Positions 26,047 through 35,404 of a stretch of DNA of 64,000 nucleotides are shown here, in pieces. The translations under genes and the position numbers were made by a program. Below the pieces are notes generated by a model that saw only the letters and a program-made list of their open reading frames with translations, made no database searches and was not told where the DNA came from. Origin of the DNA: Candidatus Gastranaerophilales bacterium (GTDB lineage: Bacteria > Cyanobacteriota > Vampirovibrionia > Gastranaerophilales > CAJFVJ01); the NCBI GenBank assembly GCA_944323485.1, contig CALUSR010000004.1, positions 62,001 through 126,000 of the forward strand, read 5' to 3'. How positions within the stretch are numbered: position 1 is the first letter of the stretch; each line of letters begins with the position of its first letter.

Positions 26047-27070
26047 TATATTCGTCCTCCACGCCGGATCTGAGAACAACAATTTCTCCTGATGATTCGA
26101 GCATTCTTATTATGCCGACAATTTTTGATTGACATTCCTGAACGTCTTTTGCTCGAACAGGTCCCATATATTCCATATCATCAGTAAGCATTATTCTTGC
26201 TCTTTCTGACATATTTTTGAAGATTTTATCTTTAACTTCCTGATTAGAGCCTTTCAGACTCATAGCAAGGTCTTTGTTATCTACTTCTCTTAGGATACGC
26301 TGAATAGCTCTGTCTTCAAGTTTTACTATATCTTCGAATACGAACATCAAATCTTTGATTTGTTCTACCAGGTCTTTATCTCTTGCTTCTATAGATTCCA
26401 TAATTTTCTTTTCAGTTGCACGGTCTACACGGTTGAGGATAGTTGCAAGAGATTCTACGCCGCCTGCTTTTGAAAAGTCCTGTATAACGACTGATGAAAA
26501 TTTATTTTCGACAATTTTTTCTATATCTGCAATAATCTCAGGGTTTGTTGATTCCATCTCGGCTATTTTGAAAGCGACGGCTGTTTGAACCTCAGGTGGT
26601 AAGAAGTTGAGAACTGCTGCCGATTTCTCAGGTTTGAGGTAGGCAAGAATCAGCGCAATCAGCTGAGGGTTTTCGTTCTGAAATGATGTTGCAAGCTGTT
26701 GGGCGTCAGCGTCGTTAAAGAATTGAAACGGTGTACTGTTGAGGATTGTTACCAGTTTCTCCAGAATATTGCTTGCTTTATCAGGTCCATAGGCTTCTTC
26801 GAGGAGGATTTTTGCATAATCAATACCTCCTCTTGAGATAAATCCGCTTGCCTGAAAGATTGAATAAAACTCTTCAAGTATCTGGTCGAGGGTTTCCATC
26901 GGAACTTTATTCAGGTTTGCAATATCAAGAGTAATTTGTTCAATCAAGTCTTCATCAGGAATATTTTTCAGAATTTCCGTTGCGGCTTTAGGTCCAAGGA
27001 CGATTAAGAGCGCAGCGACCTTTTGGGTAGCATTCATATTTGAAAGGTTTAGTTGTTTTATAGCGGTCAT
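26039..27070 (-). CDS. fliG: Flagellar motor switch protein FliG
   Basis: Rotor protein joining the MS ring to the C ring and contacting the stator. Recognised by L-S-N-M-N-A-T-Q-K-V-A-A-L-L-I-V-L-G (starts about residue 8), E-K-S-A-A-V-L-N-F-L-P (about 147-157), the middle-domain F-V-F-E-D-I-V-K-L-E-D-R-A-I-Q block (about 245) and the C-terminal charged motor helix with M-S-E-R-A-R-I-M-L-x-D-D-M. 343 residues, usual size. It is 18 bases after fliF. Confidence 0.96.
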   Translation of the reverse strand: MTAIKQLNLSNMNATQKVAALLIVLGPKAATEILKNIPDEDLIEQITLDIANLNKVPMETLDQILEEFYSIFQASGFISRGGIDYAKILLEEAYGPDKASNILEKLVTILNSTPFQFFNDADAQQLATSFQNENPQLIALILAYLKPEKSAAVLNFLPPEVQTAVAFKIAEMESTNPEIIADIEKIVENKFSSVVIQDFSKAGGVESLATILNRVDRATEKKIMESIEARDKDLVEQIKDLMFVFEDIVKLEDRAIQRILREVDNKDLAMSLKGSNQEVKDKIFKNMSERARIMLTDDMEYMGPVRAKDVQECQSKIVGIIRMLESSGEIVVLRSGVEDEYIE

Positions 27071-27088
27071 TTTGATTTTATTTCCTTA

Positions 27089-28687
27089 TTATTCTTTGAT
27101 GAAGGTTAATATAAGTCTTGCAGCATCAGCAGGATCAGAAAGAATCATATCATTCAGCTCCGTTTTCATTTTTTCAAGCTGAGGATCGAGTTTTGTTTCA
27201 ATCAACGGAGGCATTTCTATATCAAGCAGACCTGTTGCATCTTCATCCGCTCCAATTTCAGGGAATGATTTTGGTGATGAGCCTGTAGTAACTTCGTATC
27301 CTTCAAGAGGCTTTTTAATCATATTATTAATGATAACCAGAGCTGTTATTCCTAGGATAAGAATTACCGCCATAGGTGCGAGTTTGCCTACAATCATGTC
27401 TGTCATTGATTGTTTTTGAACTTCTTCAAGCAATTTTGCCTGATTTTCTGCATCTGTTTGGGCGAACTGCATGCTGGTTATGTTGATGACATCCCCTCTT
27501 TCGAAGTTAACTCCTCCAGATGATGCGATAAGGTTTGTGAGTTCTTCTTTTTCCGAGCTGGTAAGAACTTTATTCAGAGCGATACCTACAGTAAGTCTTT
27601 TTACTTCACCCGGGGCATAGACGACCTGTCTTATTTCTTTTGAAACATTGTAGTTGTTATATGCTTTTGTTTTCTGGTAGTTCAGACGTTTTGTTTTCTT
27701 ATTTTCGTCTTTTGTTGTTTCATCTTCTACGACTTCTTCTTCTCCGTTTTCATTTTCTTTTTTGACGATAACTCTGTTTGCGCCGTTCTCATAGATTTCC
27801 TGCTCTGTTTGAGAAGAAGAAAGAACACCTGCCCCATCTTCGTTTATTGGTTTGTAGGTTTCTATTGTTGCTCTTGCCGAGTCAAAGTTCATTTCGGCAG
27901 AAACCTGTACGTTTACGTTTCCTCTGCCGACTATTTGTTCGAGGACTTCCGTAATTTTCTTTGCTGTTTTTTCTTCGTAGTTTGTTTTATAACTTTCGAT
28001 GTCTGTTGAGTTTTTGCTCAAATCTTCAGAGAGATTATTTCCGTTCTGGTCTGTTATGAAGACTTTTTCCGGTTTTAGTCTAGGAACAGAGTATGCTACG
28101 AGGTTTTTAATTGCTGTGACCTGTGGTGTTTTCAATCTATAACCCGGTTCGAGAACAAGCATGACAGAGGCTGATGGTGATTCATCGTTGTCTTCGAACA
28201 CTGAGCGTTCAGGCTCAGCTATTTGGACACGGGCTTTTCTTATTCCGCTGATTCTTTCTATGGTTCTTGTAAGTTCTCCCTGAAAAATTCTTTGACGGGT
28301 CATTTTATTGTGGAAGTCAGTAGCTCCGAAGTTCATCTTATCAAGGAGTTCAAATCCAGGGTTGCTGTCCTGAATGATGTCATTTTCAGCAATCATCAGC
28401 CTGAGGTCTTCTTTAACTGAAGCAGGGACAAAGATTGCTTTTTTATCATCGCTGAGTTTGTAAGGATAACCGCCTTTTTTGAGGTTTTCGACGATAGCTA
28501 CGACATCAGGTTCATTTAAGTCGCTGTAAAGAACAGACCAGTTTGGTTCTGTCGCTTTGCCGGCAAAATATGCGCCTGCGAAAACAGTTATAACAATAAG
28601 AGCAGAGATTATGATTTTTTGTGTAAAATCAAGTCCCGTCCAAATACGTTTTATATCATATAGCAGTAATTTTAAATAATTCCCCAA
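27089..28687 (-). CDS. fliF: Flagellar MS-ring protein FliF
   Basis: Forms the membrane ring on which the flagellum is built. Two membrane helices (about residues 26-45 and 435-457) flank a periplasmic domain containing F-G-A-T-D-F-H-N-K-M-T-R-Q-R and the E-P-E-R-S-V-F-x3-D-x-S-P-S-A-S-V motif typical of FliF (near 158-173). The C-terminal tail (about 490-532) would bind FliG. The start is a TTG at 28685-28687 supported by GAGGT 7 bases upstream; no ATG is suitably placed. 532 residues, normal. Confidence 0.95.
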   Translation of the reverse strand: MGNYLKLLLYDIKRIWTGLDFTQKIIISALIVITVFAGAYFAGKATEPNWSVLYSDLNEPDVVAIVENLKKGGYPYKLSDDKKAIFVPASVKEDLRLMIAENDIIQDSNPGFELLDKMNFGATDFHNKMTRQRIFQGELTRTIERISGIRKARVQIAEPERSVFEDNDESPSASVMLVLEPGYRLKTPQVTAIKNLVAYSVPRLKPEKVFITDQNGNNLSEDLSKNSTDIESYKTNYEEKTAKKITEVLEQIVGRGNVNVQVSAEMNFDSARATIETYKPINEDGAGVLSSSQTEQEIYENGANRVIVKKENENGEEEVVEDETTKDENKKTKRLNYQKTKAYNNYNVSKEIRQVVYAPGEVKRLTVGIALNKVLTSSEKEELTNLIASSGGVNFERGDVINITSMQFAQTDAENQAKLLEEVQKQSMTDMIVGKLAPMAVILILGITALVIINNMIKKPLEGYEVTTGSSPKSFPEIGADEDATGLLDIEMPPLIETKLDPQLEKMKTELNDMILSDPADAARLILTFIKE

Positions 28688-28763
28688 TGTTTTTACCTCT
28701 AAAACAGTCTAGTTTAATTCTACAAATAAATGAATAATCTTTCAAAAATGTAAAAAATGTTAA

Positions 28764-29183
28764 TCAAACACTCATCCTGAATATCTCGTTATAAGCTTGA
28801 ATTGCTTTATTTCTTACCTGCATAGCCATTTGTAAGCTGAGGTTTGCCTTTTGTGATGCAATCATAACAGTGTGGACATCAATGTCTCCGCCTGCGAGAA
28901 ATGTTTCTTTTGCTGCGTTTGCCTGTTTATCCAGTTCCGTTACTTCATCAAGACTTTTTTTAAGAGCGTCCGCAAATGAATCACAGGTTTTATCTGTTTG
29001 ATTTGTTCCGTTCAGTTCGTTCAGATCATTTTGAAGTTCTTTATCATTTGAGATAAGGTTTGGATCTATCTGAAATTTTTCGATGCCTCCTTCGAGAAGT
29101 TTTGTATTATTGTTAACTTCCTTGAGGTTTTGGTCGAAAATGTTTTGATAATTTCCTATTGGATTATAGCTGAAGTCATTCAT
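28764..29183 (-). CDS. fliE: Flagellar hook-basal body protein FliE
   Basis: Rod-MS ring junction protein. The C-terminal 75 residues match the family: S-F-A-D-A-L-K-K, the G-G-D-I-D-V-H-T-V-M-I-A-S-Q-K-A block and the end M-A-M-Q-V-R-N-K-x-I-Q-A-Y-N-E-I. At 139 residues it is longer than the usual 100 or so, because of an Asn/Glu-rich N-terminal part. GGAGA ribosome site 6-7 bases before ATG. In the standard flgB-flgC-fliE order. Confidence 0.93.
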   Translation of the reverse strand: MNDFSYNPIGNYQNIFDQNLKEVNNNTKLLEGGIEKFQIDPNLISNDKELQNDLNELNGTNQTDKTCDSFADALKKSLDEVTELDKQANAAKETFLAGGDIDVHTVMIASQKANLSLQMAMQVRNKAIQAYNEIFRMSV

Positions 29184-29193
29184 TATTCATCTC

Positions 29194-29694
29194 CTAGATT
29201 TGCAGAGCCGATCTAATCATTGATTTTGCTGCTTCTGCTGCTGTTACGTTTGCTTCGTAGGCTCTTGATGCCACCATAAGATTAACCATTTCCGTAACGG
29301 CATTTATGTTTGGCATCTTCACATATCCCTCTTCATCCGCATCAGGGTGGCTTGGATCATATATCATTTTGTAGGGTTCTTTATCTTCTTCTATCTGCTG
29401 AACTTCTACGCCGTTTGATACATTTCTTGAATCAAAAGATATTCTTCCCTTTAAACCCATTGATTCTGTTTCTTTATTATATTCCGGGTGAACACCGCCG
29501 AAAGGGAAATCAGGTCCTGATGTTGCTTTGTCATAGACCGCTTTGAAGACGACATTTTTTTTGATGTAGGGATTAACATTCCCGTTTTCATCTCTTGTTG
29601 TATTAACGTTTGCTATATTGCTCGAGATAGTATCCATTCTGAGTCTTTGAGCATGAAGACCTGATGCGCTTATGTCAAATGAACTGAAACTCAT
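29194..29694 (-). CDS. flgC: Flagellar basal-body rod protein FlgC
   Basis: Proximal rod subunit. Begins with F-D-I-S-A-S-G-L-H-A-Q-R-L-R-M-D-x-I-S-S-N-I-A-N (split here: residues 5-14 and 15-28), the flagellar rod/hook N-terminal signature, and ends with the V-N-L-M-V-A-S-R-A-Y-E-A-N helix. 166 residues with an ordinary middle part. One base separates it from the end of flgB. No oddities. Confidence 0.95.
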   Translation of the reverse strand: MSFSSFDISASGLHAQRLRMDTISSNIANVNTTRDENGNVNPYIKKNVVFKAVYDKATSGPDFPFGGVHPEYNKETESMGLKGRISFDSRNVSNGVEVQQIEEDKEPYKMIYDPSHPDADEEGYVKMPNINAVTEMVNLMVASRAYEANVTAAEAAKSMIRSALQI

Positions 29695-29695
29695 A

Positions 29696-30178
29696 CTATT
29701 GTGCTCCCTTTATTACGTCTGATAATTTTGTGAATGATCTGCTTTCAAGTTCTGAAAGAACCATAAATTTTGAGGCATTTTTTGATAATTCAGCCATTTC
29801 TTGTTCTATGTTGACGTTATTTCCATCTCCGGTAATCGGTTCGTTCAAATCGTCAACAGCCATTGGTTTGAAATCTTCGTAAGAATTTTTTGCAAGAATA
29901 GCCTGAACTGTTTTGGTATTTACATCAAGATTGCTTCCAGGGATAAATGTGTGCTGCACCTGAAGAGGCATTCCTGAAGAGTTTGCTTTTTTAATATTTT
30001 CTTTGAGGTTTTCCTGCTGCATGATTTTTACGAGCTGGTCTTCAAAGATAACATCTTTACGTTGATATCCGGGAGTTTCTGCATTAGCGATATTGGCAGC
30101 GATGACTTTTTGTCTTGCCATCAAACCGTCCATGGCCAACTCTGTCAGATTCATAGTTCTATCTGTTAAGAAATCCAT
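29696..30178 (-). CDS. flgB: Flagellar basal-body rod protein FlgB
   Basis: Proximal rod subunit. Contains A-R-Q-K-V-I-A-A-N-I-A-N-A-E-T-P-G-Y (about residues 21-38), the rod signature, then F-E-D-Q-L and a C-terminal coiled-coil helix. 160 residues, slightly longer than some. A strong GGGAGGAGG ribosome site precedes the ATG, suggesting high translation at the head of the structural genes. It follows the histidine kinase gene by 20 bases. Confidence 0.94.
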   Translation of the reverse strand: MDFLTDRTMNLTELAMDGLMARQKVIAANIANAETPGYQRKDVIFEDQLVKIMQQENLKENIKKANSSGMPLQVQHTFIPGSNLDVNTKTVQAILAKNSYEDFKPMAVDDLNEPITGDGNNVNIEQEMAELSKNASKFMVLSELESRSFTKLSDVIKGAQ

Positions 30179-30198
30179 ATATTACCTCCTCCCGTTGT

Positions 30199-31449
30199 TT
30201 AATTTATCGGTAAAAATATACCGAAAGTACTCCCTGTATCCCCTGTTGAAATAAGTTTCAAATCTCCGTTGTGCGACTGTATTATTTTTCGTGATTCATA
30301 CAGACCGATTCCTGTTCCTGTTTTTTTGGTTGTGAAAAACGGAGTGAATAATTTATTTTGATTTTCTTCTTTTATTCCTATTCCATTATCCTCTATTTTT
30401 ATTAATAGATAATCCTTAATTTTCAGTATTTCTACAAAAATTTTTCCGTTTTCTTTTGATGCTTCTACTGCATTTTTTATGAGATTCAGGAGTGCTCTTG
30501 TGAACATCATTTTATCGAGTTTTATCTCAGATATGCCTGAATTATTTGTTTTGACTATTTCAAGGTGTTTTTCTTTTGTTTGTGCTGAGAGCATATTTAT
30601 AGCAGTGTTTATTTCGTTATCTATATTTTCTTTTGCAAGATTCAATTTGTAGTCTTTTGAAAAAGCAGACAGGTTGTTTGTAATTTCATTCAGCAAAAAT
30701 ATTGATTTTTGAATTGCTGTGTAGAAGTTTTCCGCTTTTTCTTTAAGCTCTGTATCAGAGATGTTTTTATCAAAATATTTTTTCAAAAGATTTGTGTTTA
30801 AGTCTATTATGCTGATAGGTGTTCTCAGCTCATGAGCGATGGTTGAGTAGCTCATGTTATCTTTTGATGAGTTGTCTATTTTCAAATCGATACACATAAG
30901 CTCTTTTTCTACTTCGTCGTTCAATTCGATTAATTTTGAGAAGATATCATTTATATTTTTATTTTGTCTTCTATCCATCTTCAGAGTTGAGAGAATATTT
31001 TCGAGTTTTTGATTTTTGCTCTGATTTTGGAGATATTCGATTATTGAAAAGATTTCTTCTCCATTTAAAGAGGAATAAAATTCAATTATATTATTTTGAA
31101 TTTCTTTCCAGTATATGCAAATTGAAAAACGTTCCGAGATGATTATGAGAAATTCATCGCTTTCGAGATTTTTGTTTTGAATTTCGACAGTTTCAAATGA
31201 AAATGGAAAGCTGTTGCAGTAAGAAAAAGTTTCTATATTTTTGTTGTGTTCAAGTCTGCTGAGGACTCCTGAAAAATTTTTTGTTTCAGTGCTTTTGAAC
31301 AGGACTGCCGATTGTTCATTTTGTTCCATTGTCGTTTCAAGCAGCACACGAAACAGACCTTTGATGGTCTGTTTCGCAAACACTTTCGGCTCTTTGTTGA
31401 GAAAAAGAGAAGATATAGATCCTTTGTATGTTTTGAATTGTCTCTTCAT
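30199..31449 (-). CDS. Soluble sensor histidine kinase at the head of the flagellar operon
   Basis: A 416-residue kinase without membrane segments. H-box A-H-E-L-R-T-P-I-S with phosphoacceptor H206, N-box N-L-I-K-N-A-V-E-A-S (about 320), G1 box D-N-G-I-G-I and F-box F-T-P-F-F-T-T, then G-T-G-I-G-L. Residues 1-150 are a separate sensory region; the F-S-Y-C and E-R-F-S-I-C-I-Y-W segments recall the DICT-type sensory domain of cyanobacteria, but weakly. It lies 37 bases after the response regulator gene and 20 bases before flgB, which suggests it is the partner kinase and that the pair controls motility. Signal unknown. Confidence 0.88.
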   Translation of the reverse strand: MKRQFKTYKGSISSLFLNKEPKVFAKQTIKGLFRVLLETTMEQNEQSAVLFKSTETKNFSGVLSRLEHNKNIETFSYCNSFPFSFETVEIQNKNLESDEFLIIISERFSICIYWKEIQNNIIEFYSSLNGEEIFSIIEYLQNQSKNQKLENILSTLKMDRRQNKNINDIFSKLIELNDEVEKELMCIDLKIDNSSKDNMSYSTIAHELRTPISIIDLNTNLLKKYFDKNISDTELKEKAENFYTAIQKSIFLLNEITNNLSAFSKDYKLNLAKENIDNEINTAINMLSAQTKEKHLEIVKTNNSGISEIKLDKMMFTRALLNLIKNAVEASKENGKIFVEILKIKDYLLIKIEDNGIGIKEENQNKLFTPFFTTKKTGTGIGLYESRKIIQSHNGDLKLISTGDTGSTFGIFLPIN

Positions 31450-31486
31450 TTTACTCTTACCGCCGTATTTTTTGTAATCAGTGAAC

Positions 31487-32197
31487 TTAAGCTGTTGCTT
31501 TTACTTTTCTTCTGTTTCCTATGCCATGGTTCAATGCGTAGAGAACAGCTTGAGTTCTGTCATTTACCTGTAACTTCTGGAATATATTGTTGACGTGAGT
31601 TTTTACGGTTGTTTCGCTGATAAACAGTTTGCTTGCTACGCCTTTGTAAGTTATTCCATGAGTCAATAGTTCAAGAACTTCTTCTTCTCTTTGTGTCAGG
31701 TAATTCAAGAGGTTATCTTCATCGTTTATTCCGGCATCGCTTTCTTCGTTCAGAGCTTTCTGGAAGTGTTCAAAGAATTTTGACGCAAGTACTGTCGGAA
31801 GATAAATTTTTCCGTTAAGAATTTCTTCTATTGCATAAATAAGTTGTGATGAAGCCATTGTTTTGAGAATGTAGCCGTTTGCACCGACTTTCATTGTTCG
31901 ATAGATAAGGTCAGCATCGTCATAACCTGTCAGAGCGATGATTTTTACATCAGTGTTGAACTTTCTGATTTTTTGGATTGCTGTGATGCCGTCTACATCT
32001 GGCATGTTGATATCCATCAATACTAAATCAGGATTGTTCTTTTTGATTAGTGATATTGCTACATCACTGTTTGCTGCGACTCCTACCACGTTACATGGAC
32101 TTTCAAGATTTACAAGCTCCTTAATACCCATAGCATGTTCAAAGTTGTCATCTACGACTACGACTTTTGCAGCTCCTTTAAGATCTAATCTTCTCAT
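31487..32197 (-). CDS. NarL/FixJ-family response regulator
   Basis: Receiver domain (residues 10-128) with acidic pocket D16/D17, phosphoacceptor D62 in L-M-D-I-N-M-P, and K near 112 in Y-I-L-K. The C-terminal LuxR-type helix-turn-helix begins L-T-Q-R-E-E-E-V-L-E-L-L (about 168) and has the recognition helix S-E-T-T-V-K-T-H-V-N-N-I. 236 residues. GGGGGAG precedes the ATG. First gene of the run that continues with the histidine kinase and flgB; a likely transcription activator or repressor of this operon or of other flagellar genes. Target sites are not proven; a palindrome upstream (32337-32352) is a candidate. Confidence 0.92.
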   Translation of the reverse strand: MRRLDLKGAAKVVVVDDNFEHAMGIKELVNLESPCNVVGVAANSDVAISLIKKNNPDLVLMDINMPDVDGITAIQKIRKFNTDVKIIALTGYDDADLIYRTMKVGANGYILKTMASSQLIYAIEEILNGKIYLPTVLASKFFEHFQKALNEESDAGINDEDNLLNYLTQREEEVLELLTHGITYKGVASKLFISETTVKTHVNNIFQKLQVNDRTQAVLYALNHGIGNRRKVKATA

Positions 32198-32336
32198 TAA
32201 CTACTCCCCCATTTTTATTTTCATACTTTCAATGTATTTCTTAGGTTGTTTACATTTAGATATTACCTTCTTTCGGAGGAGTTTCTCATCGACTATAGGA
32301 TTTATATTTACTGAATTTGGGGTGCATACAAAGGTT

Positions 32337-32352
32337 TAGACCATGTGGTCTA
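32337..32352. promoter_or_regulatory. Inverted repeat TAGACCA-N2-TGGTCTA, candidate operator
   Basis: Two 7-base arms with a TG spacer, 140-155 bases upstream of the response regulator ATG and about 36 bases downstream of a TTGACA element on the minus strand. Placement and symmetry fit a dimeric regulator site; binding partner is unknown. Confidence 0.4.
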
Positions 32353-32467
32353 TTGTCTTTTAAAACCTTGTTAGAGTAAGCATATACTGTCAATACTCTT
32401 TTTAGGGCGGTGTATCTTTGGTGTAAATCAAACGCATGAGCATCCTGTCTTTGGATGAATTGAATAA

Positions 32468-32496
32468 TAAAAAAGCTATTTTTTAATAGCTTTTTT
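32468..32496 (-). terminator. Intrinsic terminator after cimA
   Basis: Stem AAAAAAGCTATT / AATAGCTTTTTT with a T4 loop, downstream of the cimA stop on the minus strand. Symmetrical A/T flanks would let it also work on the plus strand. Confidence 0.8.
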
Positions 32497-32522
32497 ATTT
32501 GGTTGTATATAAAATTTGTTTT

Positions 32523-34127
32523 TTAGACTCTGGCTGTCTGTTTATGTCTTGATGGGACATCCTGCATAAGCAAACCGAAAGTAATGCTCTCTGTCAGTGA
32601 AATATAAGCTGCCTCAACTATATTCACGCTGACTCCGACCGTATCCCAGACACTGTATCCGTTTGTAGATTCAATATGGACTCTTGTTTTTGCTGCAGTG
32701 CCGTCTTTACCGTCAATTATTCTTACTTTGAAGTCTTTAAGTCTGAAATTTTTTATCTCTGGATATAACGGCAGAAGAGCTTTTCTTACGGCATAATCAA
32801 GAGCGTTGACAGGTCCTGAGCCTTCGCTTACGGTATGGAATATTTCATCTCCGACTTTTAATTTTATTGATGCTTCCGAGTTTATGTCGCTCATTGCGTC
32901 ATGGAATGTATCCGTAATAACCCTGAATCCCATCAGCTCGAAATATTTCGGACGAGTTCCTAGAACTTCAGTCAGCATTATTTCAAATGATGCATCTGCA
33001 TCTTCAAAAGACATACCGTCTGATTCTCTTTTTTTGATTTCTTCTATTATTTTGGGCAAATCTTCATCCCGGACAATAGTTCCGAGTTTCAGATTTTTGA
33101 TTTTTTCCCGAAGGGTTGCAATCCCTGATTGGTCGCTTACGAGAATTTTTCTTGTATTGCCGATAGCTTCAGGAGGAACATGTTCGTAGGTGCTTGAGAA
33201 CTTTCTTACTCCGCTGGCATGGATGCCTGCTTTGTGTGAAAAAGAGCTTCTGCCTACATAAGGCGTATGCTCATAGAGGTTTTTGTTTGCTATTTCGCTT
33301 ATTTTTTTTGCAGTATGTGTAAGTTTTTTGATGTTATCACCGATGATATCTATTCCCATCTTTAGCTGGATGGTTGGTATAACGGAGCATAAATTTGCGT
33401 TTCCGCATCTTTCTCCATATCCGTTAAAAGTTCCCTGTATTTGAAAAACTCCTGCGCTCATGGCTGCTATTGCATTAGCAACAGCCATATCGCTGTCGTT
33501 GTGAGTATGGATTCCGAATTTGGTATCAGGAAATTTTTTGCACATTTCATGAGAAATTTTGTAGATTTCTGTATTTATGCAGCCGCCGTTTGTATCACAA
33601 AAAATAATTCTTTCTGCTCCTGATTTATATGCAGTTTCAATGGCTTTCACAGCATATTCAGAATTGTTTTTATACCCGTCAAAGAAATGTTCGGCATCGA
33701 AGAAAACTCTTTTTCCTTTTGATTTGAGATATTTTATGCTATCTGAAATCATATTGAGATTTTCTTCAAGCGTTGTGTTGAGGGCATGTTCTACATGGAA
33801 ATCCCAGGTTTTTCCAAAGATTGTAATAACTTTTGTATCAGCCTCGAGCAAACCGTTTAGAATTTTATCTTCCTGAGGCAGAGTATTTGGTTTTCTTGTG
33901 CAGCCAAATGCAGCAATCGTTGAATGTTTAAGCGGAAGAGTTTTTAAAATTTCAAAGAGCTCAACGTCTTTTGGATTTGCCCCCGGCCAGCCTGCTTCTA
34001 TGTAATCAATTTGCATATCATCCAAAATAGAAATAATTTTCAACTTATCATTTACCGAGAAAGATATTCCCTCTGCTTGAGAGCCTTCTCTTAGTGTTGT
34101 ATCATAGATTTCTATTTTTTGATTCAT
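32523..34127 (-). CDS. cimA: (R)-citramalate synthase CimA
   Basis: Condenses acetyl-CoA with pyruvate to give citramalate, the entry to isoleucine without threonine deaminase. N-terminal DRE-TIM barrel with Y-D-T-T-L-R-E-G-S-Q (about residues 7-16) and the H-T-H-N-D metal motif (about 210), then the LeuA-type allosteric domain. The long form (534 residues) with E-A-G-W-P-G-A-N matches the citramalate-synthase branch rather than 2-isopropylmalate synthase. Start: ATG 34127 has GGAG about 6 bases upstream, whereas ATG 34139 has no site. It is near ilvC, with a terminator between them. Product assignment by family; leucine-pathway activity cannot be excluded. Confidence 0.85.
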   Translation of the reverse strand: MNQKIEIYDTTLREGSQAEGISFSVNDKLKIISILDDMQIDYIEAGWPGANPKDVELFEILKTLPLKHSTIAAFGCTRKPNTLPQEDKILNGLLEADTKVITIFGKTWDFHVEHALNTTLEENLNMISDSIKYLKSKGKRVFFDAEHFFDGYKNNSEYAVKAIETAYKSGAERIIFCDTNGGCINTEIYKISHEMCKKFPDTKFGIHTHNDSDMAVANAIAAMSAGVFQIQGTFNGYGERCGNANLCSVIPTIQLKMGIDIIGDNIKKLTHTAKKISEIANKNLYEHTPYVGRSSFSHKAGIHASGVRKFSSTYEHVPPEAIGNTRKILVSDQSGIATLREKIKNLKLGTIVRDEDLPKIIEEIKKRESDGMSFEDADASFEIMLTEVLGTRPKYFELMGFRVITDTFHDAMSDINSEASIKLKVGDEIFHTVSEGSGPVNALDYAVRKALLPLYPEIKNFRLKDFKVRIIDGKDGTAAKTRVHIESTNGYSVWDTVGVSVNIVEAAYISLTESITFGLLMQDVPSRHKQTARV

Positions 34128-34192
34128 ACTTGACTCCATATGGGCTTTTCAATATTAGTTATTTTAATCAAGTTATGGAAAAATAGCAAATA

Positions 34193-34228
34193 AAAAAGCG
34201 TCTGATATGAATATCAAACGCTTTTTGT
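34193..34228 (-). terminator. Intrinsic terminator after ilvC
   Basis: Stem AAAAAGCG..TGATAT / ATATCA..CGCTTTTT with small internal mismatches, 20 bases after the ilvC stop codon on the minus strand. Confidence 0.78.
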
Positions 34229-34248
34229 GAAAATTATTGAAAAATGAT

Positions 34249-35292
<1,044 letters not shown>

Positions 35293-35313
35293 TTATTTAT
35301 TCTTTGTGCTTAT

Positions 35314-35342
35314 AGTGTAAACTTTAATAGCGAGTCAGTCAA
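35314..35342 (-). promoter_or_regulatory. Sigma-70-type promoter of ilvC
   Basis: On the minus strand: -35 TTGACT (35337-35342), 17-base spacer, -10 TACACT (35314-35319). It lies 70 bases upstream of the ilvC ATG. Confidence 0.65.
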
Positions 35343-35404
35343 CAATCAGATTGAATTTTTTATAAAGTTGGATGTAATATTATAAATCAAAGAGGTATTT
35401 AGAA

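Larger units (their letters stand above)
32198..32522. other. Leader region of the regulator-flagellar operon
   Basis: No gene seen. On the minus strand it holds a TTGACA element (32388-32393) without a good -10 partner at 17-18 bases, an inverted repeat (32337-32352), and about 140 further bases before the response regulator start, long enough for a structured 5' leader. The right end carries the cimA terminator. Confidence 0.5.

Noticed and set aside
34193-34228. Attenuator or riboswitch between ilvC and cimA
   Set aside because: The hairpin with its T run lies just after the ilvC stop and reads as a simple terminator; no leader peptide rich in Ile, Val or Leu is present.
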